A DNA stretch of 37,065 nucleotides from Gammaproteobacteria bacterium (GCA_021773975.1 JAJFJN010000055.1:1-37065), one strand, 5' to 3'; counted from the stretch's first letter, positions 1-7,948 are shown. Numbers and translations are program-made. Notes: generated by a model not told the origin, from the sequence alone.

Positions 1-108
1 CTACTACGGAAAAGCCATTTCGGCCAGATTTTCCGATCAAATTCGTTAAATATGCCCAATATTCGCCTCATTTGATCAAAAAATCTGACTCAAAATGGCT
101 TTCCCTCG
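1..108. repeat. Long imperfect inverted repeat (hairpin-forming)
   Basis: The left arm (about 8-41) and the right arm (about 71-104) are reverse complements over about 34 bases, with roughly 80 percent matches by eye. They share the blocks AAAGCCATTT, CAGATTTT and GATCAAA around a 29-base loop. The weaker outer parts (1-7 and 105-115) also pair partly. The window edge cuts it, so the full unit may be longer. It could be a MITE-like or intergenic repeat, or the end of a mobile element. I saw no second copy in the window. Confidence 0.6.
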
Positions 109-119
109 CTACGGTTTCT

Positions 120-155
120 ATTCTCGGACAGCCTCCTAGGAGCCTGTCCCAGAAT
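120..155. repeat. 36-bp near-perfect palindrome centred on CTCCTAGGAG
   Basis: Read on either strand, this stretch differs from its own reverse complement only at two symmetric positions. Its core is GGACAG, N, CTCCTAGGAG, N, CTGTCC. It sits directly against the long inverted repeat on its left and runs into the broken XRE reading frame on its right. It may be a mobile-element end, a recombination site or a strong hairpin. It is not followed by a T-run, so it is not an ordinary terminator. Confidence 0.65.
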
Positions 156-340
156 ATTCGAGCAAGAGCATCCGCGCCCTGCGTGAACGCTACAAGCTAA
201 GTCAAACTGTGTTTGCGTCTGTGCTCAACACAAGTCCTTCGACGATCCGACAGTGGGAGATTGGCGCTAAACACCCGAGTGGGCCATCACTCAAACTACT
301 TAACCTGCTCGACAAGAAAGGGCTGGAAGTCTTAATTTGA
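140..340 (+). pseudogene. 3' remnant of an XRE/HigA-type antitoxin gene
   Basis: The open frame ending at the TGA of 338-340 has no start codon after the in-frame TAG at 137-139. Its first codons come from the 36-bp palindrome. From about 164 it reads like the C-terminal helix-turn-helix of XRE-family antitoxins that accompany RelE/HigB toxins: SIRALRERYKLSQTVFA, then SPSTIRQWE, then a PSGPSLKLL segment and a short tail. These proteins normally bind their own promoter and neutralise a toxin. Here the N-terminus is missing and no toxin gene lies beside it. I read it as a gene truncated by insertion or deletion at the palindrome. Confidence 0.65.
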
Positions 341-406
341 GTCAACGACATTCTATGTACGAAGACAGACTAAAAAGCGTTGCAATAGAATGCCTCCCCA
401 GCGTAA

Positions 407-646
407 ATGGATATTACGACCGGCCTTGGTCACCCCATTCCGGCCCGCAGGTTGTTAGGCAGTGAAAACCCTGGTACCGTCGTTGGTAAAGACCACAGCA
501 TTTGCTACCGGGAGATGTTTGTACCGGGTGTCACCGCAGGCTTGTTAAAGCCTGCTGACCTTGAGGAGCAACGTAATGGACTGATCTATATTTGTTGCTC
601 GATGCATATCCCACCAAGCTGTGAAGCTGCTCATATTTTGAATTGA
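407..646 (+). pseudogene. Fragment of a Fic-family protein
   Basis: A 79-residue frame contains segments I recognise from Fic (AMP-transferase) proteins upstream of their catalytic helix: VVGKDHSICYREMF, then AGLLKPADLEEQRN, then a CSMHIPPSCEAA segment that matches the usual G-S-x-H-x-P-P turn. Fic proteins transfer nucleotide-derived groups onto target proteins, and some act as toxins. The catalytic HPFxxGNGR motif is absent because the frame stops at 646, so the fragment cannot be active. The assignment is from memory of the family and needs a profile search. With the XRE remnant beside it, it suggests decay of toxin-type genes at the edge of the island. Confidence 0.5.
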
Positions 647-691
647 AAACACAGGGCTGAATAATATTTCGCCAGGCACAGAATTACATAC

Positions 692-3529
692 ATGAAAGTT
701 CTGCTTTATAACGAGATCAATCCCGCCAAAATCCCCGGATTCAAGAAGATGAAGGCCTACCTGGAGGCAGACGACCTCCGCTCGGCCGAGGTCAAGAAGG
801 TGGGGGATAACCTCTATCGTGCCCGATTGGATCGCAGTAACCGTCTGCTGTTTGCGATTCACCACTATCAGGGGGAGGCCTATGCCCTGGTAGTGGAGTG
901 CATCAAGCAGCATGCCTACGAAAAATCCCGCTTTCTCAACCGTGGTGCCGGGGTGGATGAGGCCAAGATCCCCACCCTGGCGTCTCTGGATGAGGTAAAG
1001 CCGGAGCCTCTGGTTTTCGTCAATCCCGATAATTCCACATTCAACATGCTGGATAAGATTATCTCTTTTGACGAGGCGCAAAGTGAACTCTACGCACTCC
1101 ACCCCCCGCTGATTATCATCGGCTCGGCCGGTAGCGGCAAGACGGTGCTGACCCTGGAGAAGATGAAAGAGGCCGTGGGGGATATCCTGTATGTCACCCG
1201 CTCTCCCTATCTGGTGCATAACTCAAGGGATCTCTACTATGCCGCCGGTTATGCCAATGAAGATCAGCAGATCGATTTTCTCTCTTTTCAGGAGTACCTG
1301 GAGAGCATCCATGTGCCCGCCGGACGGGAGATGCATTTCAAGGAGTTCACCGCCTGGTTTGCCCGCCACCGCGTGGTCAGCGGTCTTAAGGATGCCCATC
1401 AGCTGTTTGAGGAGTTCAAGGGGGTCATTACTGGTCCGGCCACCGATTCCTCCTATCTAGGGCGGGAGGAGTATCTTGGGCTGGGGATAAAGCAGTCTAT
1501 CTTCTCCCATGAGGAGCGGGGGCGGGTCTATGATCTGTTCACCAAATACCTGGAGACGATGAACGAGCAGGGGTATTACGATGCTAACATCCTCAGTCAT
1601 GAATATCTGGCGAAGGTGGAGCCGCGATATGATTTCATCGTAATGGATGAGGTGCAGGATCTGACCAACATCCAGATGCAGCTTATCCTGAAGTCTTTGC
1701 GTGACCCGGCTGGTTTTATTCTCTGTGGTGATTCTAACCAGATCGTACACCCCAATTTCTTCTCCTGGTCCAAGATCAAAAGCTTTTTCTACCAACAGGA
1801 GGGCGCGGCACCGCAAGCGGATCTGATCCGCATTCTCAATACCAACTACCGCAACTCCCTCCAGGTGACCGAGGTGGCCAACCGGGTTTTGAAGATCAAG
1901 AGCGCCCGCTTCGGCTCCATCGATAAGGAGAGCAACTATCTGGTGGAGAGTAACGCCCACAACAGAGGGGAGGTGATTCTGCTGCAGGATGAGGAGGGCA
2001 TAAAGGCCGAGCTTGACCGTAAGACCCGCCACTCAACCCGCTTTGCCGTCATAGTCATGCACCCGGAGGATAAGACGGCAGCCAGCATCTGCTTCGGCAC
2101 GCCGCTGGTCTTCTCTGTGCAGGAGGCCAAGGGGCTGGAGTATGAGAATATCGTGCTCTATAACTTTACCTCGGGGGAGGAGCAGCGCTTTCGGGAGATT
2201 ACCCGTGGCGTGGAGCATGAGGATCTTCAGCGGGGGCTGACCTACGCCAGGACAAAGGATAAAAGCGACAAGTCTCTTGAGATCTATAAGTTCCATATCA
2301 ATGCCCTCTATGTCGCAATCACCCGTGCTGTTCGTAATATCTACCTCATAGAGCGGACAACCAAGCAGCGGCTATTTGACCTGCTCGACCTGCGGCCCTC
2401 CCAAGAGGGTCTGCAATTGGAGAAACAGGATTCCAGCCTGGATGAGTGGCGCATGGAGGCGCAACGGCTGGAACTCCAGGGCAAACAGGAGCAGGCGGAG
2501 AACATCCGCAACCAGATCCTGAAGCAGAAACCCGTGCCCTGGGAGGCGCTGCACGGTGAGCCTTTGGAGCAGCTCCAACACAAGGCGATTGAGGAGAACA
2601 ACAAAAAGGCGAAGATCACCCTGTTCGAATATGCCCTGGTCTACCGGGATCAACCTCGTTTGAATGCACTGATCAAATGCGGATTTGCCCCTGCCAGGCA
2701 TCCGGATAAGGGGCGGCAGCTGTTGAACAAAAAACACTATATGCCCTATGAGTTGAAACACCCTGGCGCCGTGCTACGGCAAACAGATCAGTACGGCATC
2801 GATTTTCGCAATCTCTTCAACCAGACACCGCTGATGATTGCCAGCCGCCTGGGCAATGAGGCGTTGATCAGGGAGCTGAGAGAACGGGGGGCGAATACCG
2901 AGCTAATCAATAACGCAGGATTCAACGCCTTCCTGATCGCCTTGGAGCAGGCGCTGGATGACCCAAAATACAGCAGTAAAAAGTTGGCTGCCGTTTATCG
3001 TCTGCTGGAGCCTGACTGTATTGATATCCAGGTTGATGAGCGGCTGATCAAACTCGACAAACGCTCAATGGAGTTCCTGATGCTCAACCTGATGATGGTG
3101 ATGTTCTATACCCGGCTCGGAGAGAAAATCGTCCGCACATGGGGGGCTTTTCAGAGCAGTGATTTTGCAGAGGCGCTGGCGCACTTTCCGGAACATATCC
3201 TACCTGCCCGGCGAAAGAAGCGCCCCTATATCTCCAGTATTCTGTCGAAGAATGAGGTCAGCCGTGACGACAAGTACAATCGTAAGCTCTTCCTGCGGGT
3301 GAAACATGGCCACTACATTATTAATCCAAGATTGAGTCTGCGAGTGGAAGGCGAGTGGCGAAATATTTTCGAACTGCTTTCATTTGATATGATCGCGCAT
3401 GTACATGAGGAGCAGAATCCTTACTGGGGCGATCATGACTTCAACAAATTTCGTCAGGAACATATAGAGCGGTTTGCAGACATGATCAAGAGATACACCG
3501 AGCAAGGATGTTGGAATGAGCACTTTTGA
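692..3529 (+). CDS. UvrD-like superfamily 1 helicase with RelE-like N-terminus and ankyrin-like segment
   Basis: The protein has 945 residues. Residues 1-85 resemble the small RelE/ParE toxin fold (a basic KKVGDNLYRARLD strand, a RLLFAIHHYQG strand, and an IKQHAYEKSRF end). Residues 120-560 carry the superfamily 1 helicase motifs in order: FDEAQ (126-130), Walker A GSAGSGKT (144-151), Walker B IVMDEVQD (316-323), GDSNQIVHP (346-354), NTNYRNS (383-389), VQEAKGLEYENIVLY (476-490) and ALYVAITRA (538-546). A charged helical part follows, then one clear ankyrin-like repeat (about 711-742: TPLMIASRLGNEALIRELRERG), and an unrecognised 200-residue tail. It should be a cytoplasmic ATP-dependent DNA or RNA motor. 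The stop overlaps the next gene by 14 bases, so the two are probably translated together. G+C is clearly higher than in the core genes. The helicase call is firm; the RelE likeness is moderate, and nuclease activity is not shown. Confidence 0.85.
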   Translation: MKVLLYNEINPAKIPGFKKMKAYLEADDLRSAEVKKVGDNLYRARLDRSNRLLFAIHHYQGEAYALVVECIKQHAYEKSRFLNRGAGVDEAKIPTLASLDEVKPEPLVFVNPDNSTFNMLDKIISFDEAQSELYALHPPLIIIGSAGSGKTVLTLEKMKEAVGDILYVTRSPYLVHNSRDLYYAAGYANEDQQIDFLSFQEYLESIHVPAGREMHFKEFTAWFARHRVVSGLKDAHQLFEEFKGVITGPATDSSYLGREEYLGLGIKQSIFSHEERGRVYDLFTKYLETMNEQGYYDANILSHEYLAKVEPRYDFIVMDEVQDLTNIQMQLILKSLRDPAGFILCGDSNQIVHPNFFSWSKIKSFFYQQEGAAPQADLIRILNTNYRNSLQVTEVANRVLKIKSARFGSIDKESNYLVESNAHNRGEVILLQDEEGIKAELDRKTRHSTRFAVIVMHPEDKTAASICFGTPLVFSVQEAKGLEYENIVLYNFTSGEEQRFREITRGVEHEDLQRGLTYARTKDKSDKSLEIYKFHINALYVAITRAVRNIYLIERTTKQRLFDLLDLRPSQEGLQLEKQDSSLDEWRMEAQRLELQGKQEQAENIRNQILKQKPVPWEALHGEPLEQLQHKAIEENNKKAKITLFEYALVYRDQPRLNALIKCGFAPARHPDKGRQLLNKKHYMPYELKHPGAVLRQTDQYGIDFRNLFNQTPLMIASRLGNEALIRELRERGANTELINNAGFNAFLIALEQALDDPKYSSKKLAAVYRLLEPDCIDIQVDERLIKLDKRSMEFLMLNLMMVMFYTRLGEKIVRTWGAFQSSDFAEALAHFPEHILPARRKKRPYISSILSKNEVSRDDKYNRKLFLRVKHGHYIINPRLSLRVEGEWRNIFELLSFDMIAHVHEEQNPYWGDHDFNKFRQEHIERFADMIKRYTEQGCWNEHF

Positions 3530-6203
3530 CCTGGGCCTGCTCCCCTCAGGACATCTGCACTGCTTCCCGTCAATAGCGGATGATACGACGGATAAAGCGA
3601 TTCACATTGCCCCCATCGGTAAGGCATTTGGACGTAGTGTGGGTGAAGGCCTGTTTACCCTGGCGGCCAGAAAAAACGGCGCCGACCTCTCCCCATCATT
3701 GCAATATTGGCGTAGCTTTGCCTGCAAATATCTGAGTGAACGCTGCCTGCTGACCCCGGCAGATCCACAACAGCCTGATCCTATCGAGCCGTTCACAGCC
3801 ACCGAAACCATGCCTCTGCTCCTGAGCATGCCACCCATGCGTGGGGCCGAGTACCTCTCTGCTCCGGTACTGCAGGAGATCCGATCCTTATTGGACAGCT
3901 GGGTGCGTGAACAGATACAGGCTGTCGGCGGGTTGAATACGCTCCTTGCCAAGAGGGCGCCACAGTGGCATCAGGTAGGCCGTGTCTGTTTCCATCTGGC
4001 AGAGAATAAAAATGACCCAGACTTTCCCTTTGCCTTCATGGCAACCTATGCGCCTGAACTCACAGCGCAGGGCCGTATCCGCCACCAACCACTCAGCCGT
4101 GCCTTGCAGGAGTATGCGGGGGCAAAAAATAAAAAGGCGCTGATCCACCTGCTTTCCCCCGTTCAGCTCGCCGCTGAATCCAGCCCCGTGATCAAGGATC
4201 TGGTTGATACCGGCGATATCTATCACCCCCTGGCCTGGTCATCGCAGGAGGCCTATGAGTTTCTTAAGGATGCACCACTGTACGAGCAGTGCGGAGTGGT
4301 GGTCCGATTGCCTGACTGGTGGAAGAAACGGAGCAGACCACGCGCCAGCATCACCATTGGTGAGAGAAAGAAAAAGAACTTCAGTGCCGATTCACTGCTG
4401 GATTTCAAACTGCATATCGCATTGGGGAGTGAGCCGCTCAGCAAGGCTGAGTTAAAAAAACTGATGGCAGCAGGTGATGGCCTCGTTTTTATGAAGGGGC
4501 AGTGGGTTGAGGTGGATCAGGAGAAGCTGAGTGAAGCCCTGGCCCACTGGAAAATGGTGGAAGCAGAGGCGACCAATGGCGGACTCACCTTTGTGGAAGG
4601 GATGCGGTTGCTGGCGGGTGCGCCTGCCGATCTGAAGGATGACGCCCTGGAAGAGAGCCGGGAGTGGTCCTTTGTTCAACCCGGCAAGTGGCTGGCCTCA
4701 GAGCTGGAGGCATTGCGCTCGCCCGACCGAGTGAAGGCGGTCAATCCGGGTAAGGCGCTCAAAGCGACCCTTCGGCCCTATCAGCAGGCGGGTGTGAACT
4801 GGTTGTGGTTACTCTCCCAACTGGGGCTGGGCGCATGTCTAGCGGATGACATGGGGCTGGGAAAAACCATGCAGATCATCTCTCTGCTGCTGGCACTGAA
4901 AAAGAAGCGGAGTGGCATTCCCTCGCTACTGGTGCTGCCTGCATCGCTGATTGGCAACTGGAAATCGGAGCTAGAGCATTTTGCCCCCTCCCTGCGCTGT
5001 CGGTTTTTACATAGCTCCCAGCTGAACAAAAAAGCAATGGATGCCATGACGGGAGACAGTGCGGCCTTGCACAATATCGATCTGGTGTTGACCACCTATG
5101 GCACCCTCATGCGCCAAGAGTGGCTACAAGAACAAGAGTGGCAGTTGCTGGTACTGGACGAGGCCCAGGCGATCAAGAACCCGACCGCCAGGCAGAGTAA
5201 AGCGGCAAAGAGACTCAGTGCCAAATCCCGCATTGCCCTGACCGGCACGCCGGTGGAGAATCGGCTGTCGGACCTCTGGTCCCTGTTCGATTTTCTAAAC
5301 CCGGGCCTGCTGGGATCATCCACGCGATTCAGGGGATTTGTAAAATCACTCTCTCAGCGGGAGAGTGATCAATATGCACCGCTACGCAATCTGGTAGCCC
5401 CCTATATTCTGCGCCGCCTTAAGACGGATCGCTCAATCATCAGCGATCTGCCGGAGAAGACCGAAATCGCCGCTTACTGCGGTCTAAGCAAGGTCCAGGC
5501 GGCGCAATATCAGCAGGCCGTTACACAGATGGCAAAGGCCATTGAGAATCTTGACGGCATACAGCGCCGTGGTTTGGTGCTCTCCTACCTGCTGCGCTTC
5601 AAGCAGATCTGCAATCACCCCTCACAACTGCTGGGTGATGATGAGTACGACCCAAAAAAGAGCGGGAAATTTCAGCGTCTGGCCGAACTCTGTGAAGAGA
5701 TCGCCTCTCGCCAGGAGAAGTTGCTGGTATTTACCCAGTTCCGAGAAATGACCACACCGCTGGCAAACTTTCTGGCGCAGCAGTTTGGCCAGCCGGGCCT
5801 GGTGCTGCATGGAGGCACTGCGGTTAAGCAGCGGCAAAAACTGGTTGAGCAATTCCAGGATGAAGCGGGACCACCCTTCTTTATTCTATCGCTCAAGGCG
5901 GGAGGAACCGGCCTCAACCTGACGCAGGCATCCCATGTCATCCATTTTGACCGCTGGTGGAACCCGGCAGTGGAAAACCAGGCCACAGACCGCGCCTTTC
6001 GCATCGGTCAGAAAAATAACGTGCTGGTTCATAAATTTATCTGCCAGGGCACAGTAGAAGAGAAGATAGATGCCTTGATCAATGAAAAAACAGCCCTCGC
6101 CAATGATCTGCTGGAAGGTAGCGCCGACACACTGCTTACAGAGATGGATAACGAGGCATTGCTTAATCTGGTAGCACTCGATATTGAAAAGGCACATGTC
6201 TGA
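3516..6203 (+). CDS. SNF2-family DNA-dependent ATPase (DEAD/DEAH helicase)
   Basis: The protein has 895 residues. The first 400 include an SNF2-associated N-terminal region (about 270-400), with an unrecognised part before it. The motor starts at the Q-like LRPYQQAGVNWLW (419-431), with Walker A DMGLGKT (445-451), DEAQ (549-552), LTGTPVENRLSDLW (575-588), ILRRLKTD (631-638), LHGGT (764-768), SLKAGGTGLNL (792-802) and TDRAFRIGQ (824-832). All catalytic motifs are intact. Such proteins move along double-stranded DNA and remodel or evict bound proteins; bacterial relatives include RapA and several defence-island ATPases. An AAGGA ribosome binding site (3504-3508) precedes the ATG, which lies inside the upstream gene, so expression is coupled to the UvrD-like helicase. 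The substrate is unknown. Confidence 0.93.
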   Translation: MSTFDLGLLPSGHLHCFPSIADDTTDKAIHIAPIGKAFGRSVGEGLFTLAARKNGADLSPSLQYWRSFACKYLSERCLLTPADPQQPDPIEPFTATETMPLLLSMPPMRGAEYLSAPVLQEIRSLLDSWVREQIQAVGGLNTLLAKRAPQWHQVGRVCFHLAENKNDPDFPFAFMATYAPELTAQGRIRHQPLSRALQEYAGAKNKKALIHLLSPVQLAAESSPVIKDLVDTGDIYHPLAWSSQEAYEFLKDAPLYEQCGVVVRLPDWWKKRSRPRASITIGERKKKNFSADSLLDFKLHIALGSEPLSKAELKKLMAAGDGLVFMKGQWVEVDQEKLSEALAHWKMVEAEATNGGLTFVEGMRLLAGAPADLKDDALEESREWSFVQPGKWLASELEALRSPDRVKAVNPGKALKATLRPYQQAGVNWLWLLSQLGLGACLADDMGLGKTMQIISLLLALKKKRSGIPSLLVLPASLIGNWKSELEHFAPSLRCRFLHSSQLNKKAMDAMTGDSAALHNIDLVLTTYGTLMRQEWLQEQEWQLLVLDEAQAIKNPTARQSKAAKRLSAKSRIALTGTPVENRLSDLWSLFDFLNPGLLGSSTRFRGFVKSLSQRESDQYAPLRNLVAPYILRRLKTDRSIISDLPEKTEIAAYCGLSKVQAAQYQQAVTQMAKAIENLDGIQRRGLVLSYLLRFKQICNHPSQLLGDDEYDPKKSGKFQRLAELCEEIASRQEKLLVFTQFREMTTPLANFLAQQFGQPGLVLHGGTAVKQRQKLVEQFQDEAGPPFFILSLKAGGTGLNLTQASHVIHFDRWWNPAVENQATDRAFRIGQKNNVLVHKFICQGTVEEKIDALINEKTALANDLLEGSADTLLTEMDNEALLNLVALDIEKAHV

Positions 6204-6226
6204 TGAACTTGAATAGGTAAAATGAA

Positions 6227-7270
6227 ATGAGTTATGGCGGATGGGCTCCCTACGTATCGGTAGCAAAACGGCGCGCCAAGGCGGCCAGAGAGATGAAAAA
6301 GCTGACCAAGAAAGGGATGAAAATTGAACCCATTGAGGTTCAGGGGCGTAAGATCGCCCGCACATTCTGGGGTGAAGCCTGGTGCGATCACCTGGAGAAA
6401 TTCAGTGATTATGAGAATCGCCTACCTAGGGGACGAACCTATGTGCGCAACGGTTCAGTCTGTCATCTAGCCATATCAAAGGGCAAAGTTGAGGCCATCG
6501 TCAGCGGCTCAGAACTCTATAAAATCAACATTAACATCACCCCACTCTCTGCAAATAAGTGGAAAAACGTACGTAAACAGTGCGCCGGGCAAATCGGCTC
6601 CATGCTGGAACTCTTGCAGGGGCAGTTCTCCGATAATGTCATGCAGATAGTGACTGATCAGAAGAATGGACTATTCCCCAAGCCCAGTGAGATAAAACTC
6701 GCCTGTGACTGCCCGGACTGGGCCGAGATGTGCAAACATATCGCCGCCGTCCTGTATGGCGTTGGTGCCAGACTGGATCATCAGCCAGAACTGCTTTTTC
6801 TGCTGCGCAATGTTGATCATGAAGAGCTGATTTCAGCAGAGCTGGATATACAGACAGCTACAGCAGCAAAAGGAAAACGGCGGCGGCTGGCCGGGGCGGA
6901 TCTTTCCGATGTGTTTGGGGTGGACATGGAGGAGAGACCCAGCCACAAGAAAAGAGTAGCCAGCAGAAAAGCCATCACCAGCAAAAAGACCGTTAAGAAG
7001 AAGGCTGTCAAAAAGACGATTTCTGTAAAGAAAAAGAAGAAAGCATTTACCCCAACAGCAGCGGCAGTCACCAGACTACGCAAGCAATTCAAGATGAATG
7101 CATCTCAGTTTGCAAAGCTGGTTGGCGTGAGTCCACCTACGGTGACCAATTGGGAAAACGGCAGAGGCAAACTCAATCTACGCCAACACAACCTGGATAC
7201 GCTTACCAAGGTGGCTGAACTTACGCCGGAGCAGGCCATAAGAAAAGTAAAGGGTATTCGATTGGGTTAA
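6227..7270 (+). CDS. SWIM zinc-finger protein with basic linker and C-terminal XRE helix-turn-helix
   Basis: The protein has 347 residues. The N-terminal half (1-180) follows the bacterial SWIM-protein pattern (FWGEAWCDHLEKFSDYENRL at 47-66, RGRTYVRNGSV at 69-79) and ends in the zinc site CxCx6CxH (C160, C162, C169, H171). SWIM fingers bind DNA or protein, and such genes are often found next to SNF2 genes. Residues 240-275 are very rich in lysine with alanine and threonine, like a histone H1 tail. Residues 280-330 form an XRE-type helix-turn-helix (FKMNASQFAKLVGVSPPTV, then NWENGRGKL). The ATG follows an AGG at 6215-6217 and lies 23 bases after the SNF2 stop, so it completes a three-gene operon. 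It could be the DNA-recruiting subunit, an autoregulator, or both. The domains are clear; the role is inferred. Confidence 0.85.
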   Translation: MSYGGWAPYVSVAKRRAKAAREMKKLTKKGMKIEPIEVQGRKIARTFWGEAWCDHLEKFSDYENRLPRGRTYVRNGSVCHLAISKGKVEAIVSGSELYKININITPLSANKWKNVRKQCAGQIGSMLELLQGQFSDNVMQIVTDQKNGLFPKPSEIKLACDCPDWAEMCKHIAAVLYGVGARLDHQPELLFLLRNVDHEELISAELDIQTATAAKGKRRRLAGADLSDVFGVDMEERPSHKKRVASRKAITSKKTVKKKAVKKTISVKKKKKAFTPTAAAVTRLRKQFKMNASQFAKLVGVSPPTVTNWENGRGKLNLRQHNLDTLTKVAELTPEQAIRKVKGIRLG

Positions 7271-7473
7271 TTTGTAGCAATAGGGACAGGGAAGCCACAA
7301 CTGTATCAGCGCCTAAAACGAGCCTTCACCGCACTGCTTGCTGACCCGCAAGCCAGGCGTGCAAAATTCAACTGCCCGTCATAAGGGCCACAGCTCTACA
7401 GGCTTTTCCAAACAACGATAGGCACTTACGCGGGAATTAGCCATTCAGACGAAGGCGCAAAATGACAGCACCG

Positions 7474-7508
7474 GTCCAATAAATGGATCATTTATCGTGC
7501 TATTGGAC
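7474..7508. repeat. Inverted repeat GTCCAATA / TATTGGAC
   Basis: GTCCAATA at 7474-7481 is the exact reverse complement of TATTGGAC at 7501-7508, with 19 bases between. The same core returns at 7661-7738. It could be a transposase or integrase binding site, or part of a mobile-element terminal repeat. Confidence 0.5.
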
Positions 7509-7513
7509 AGGCA

Positions 7514-7550
7514 CAAAAAAACCGGCCAAGCGAGTTGCTGTAACCGGTTG
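7514..7550 (-). terminator. Rho-independent terminator downstream of the tRNA-Arg remnant
   Basis: On the minus strand, AACCGG (7542-7547) pairs with CCGGTT (7520-7525) around an 18-base loop that can pair further (CCAA with TTGG). An uninterrupted T-run (complement of 7515-7521) follows directly. It lies about 20 bases beyond the tRNA 3' end in the same orientation, which fits the original terminator of that tRNA gene. Confidence 0.65.
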
Positions 7551-7565
7551 GCTTGATTCACAAAA

Positions 7566-7612
7566 TGGCGCGTCCGCAAGGACTCCAACCTCCGCCCCCT
7601 GGTTCGTAGCCT
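7566..7612 (-). pseudogene. Decayed 3' half of tRNA-Arg(ACG)
   Basis: Read on the minus strand, the stretch starts with the anticodon loop CTACGAA (anticodon ACG) and the 3' stem CCAGG. It continues with a variable region, a T-stem GGAGG and loop TTGGAGT, and ends with CGGACGC, a discriminator G and an encoded CCA (complement of 7566-7568). That is the layout of bacterial tRNA-Arg(ACG). It is not functional: the T-loop lacks TTCG, the T-stem has a mismatch, and homology stops at the anticodon stem, where the 5' half is missing. A tRNA cut at the anticodon loop is typical of an attachment site left by an integrase-borne element. Confidence 0.7.
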
Positions 7613-7660
7613 TACAATTCATTACCTATAACTCATTGTTTCTGTTGTCTATTTCAGACG

Positions 7661-7738
7661 ATTATTGTCCAATAATTTTTGCTTATATGGCTTTATGTGC
7701 ATTAAATTGCCGTTATTTGACCCCGTTTATTGGACAGC
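7661..7738. repeat. Palindrome ATTATTG-TC-CAATAAT and an inverted copy of its core
   Basis: Positions 7661-7676 form a perfect palindrome apart from its two central bases. The second half (TGTCCAATAA, 7666-7675) is repeated inverted as TTATTGGACA at 7727-7736. Together with 7474-7508 this gives four occurrences of the TATTGGACA core in 270 bases, in alternating orientation. Confidence 0.5.
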
Positions 7739-7900
7739 TACACCAACAACGTGTAATCCACCACTATCCCACCGAACAAGCCCGCCTGTTTCAGCTTATT
7801 TAGCATCTCAAACCAGCCCTGCTGTTATAACGATAATTTGAGACTGCAAATTTCTACATAGAAATAATAAGTGCCAGATGTGTACTTCCCCACATGATGG

Positions 7901-7914
7901 TTTTACGCGTAAAA
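7901..7914. repeat. 14-bp perfect palindrome TTTTACGCGTAAAA
   Basis: A perfect palindrome 34 bases upstream of the following reading frame. It could be an operator or part of a mobile-element end. Its position is the only clue. Confidence 0.45.
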
Positions 7915-7948
7915 CGCCTTGCTTCACCCGTGCTGTTAAAATCACAGC

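Larger units (their letters stand above)
7271..7948. other. 678-bp gene-free stretch with repeats, a terminator and a tRNA remnant
   Basis: No convincing protein gene lies here; a 106-codon frame at 7483-7803 crosses the tRNA remnant and the inverted repeats and has no recognisable protein features. The stretch holds two pairs of TATTGGAC inverted repeats, a minus-strand terminator, the 3' half of a tRNA-Arg gene on the minus strand, and a 14-bp palindrome just before the next reading frame. It looks like the scar between the helicase/SWIM cluster and the insertion-sequence remnants. Confidence 0.6.

Noticed and set aside
545-1219. Long minus-strand open frame opposite the helicase start
   Set aside because: It is a mirror frame of G+C-rich coding sequence with no recognisable protein features, and it runs across the Fic remnant and the helicase start.
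1457-2032. Minus-strand open frame inside the helicase gene
   Set aside because: Fully antisense to conserved helicase motifs and without its own ribosome binding site or family likeness.
7483-7803. 106-codon plus-strand open frame
   Set aside because: It reads through the tRNA-Arg remnant and inverted repeats; its composition is not protein-like.
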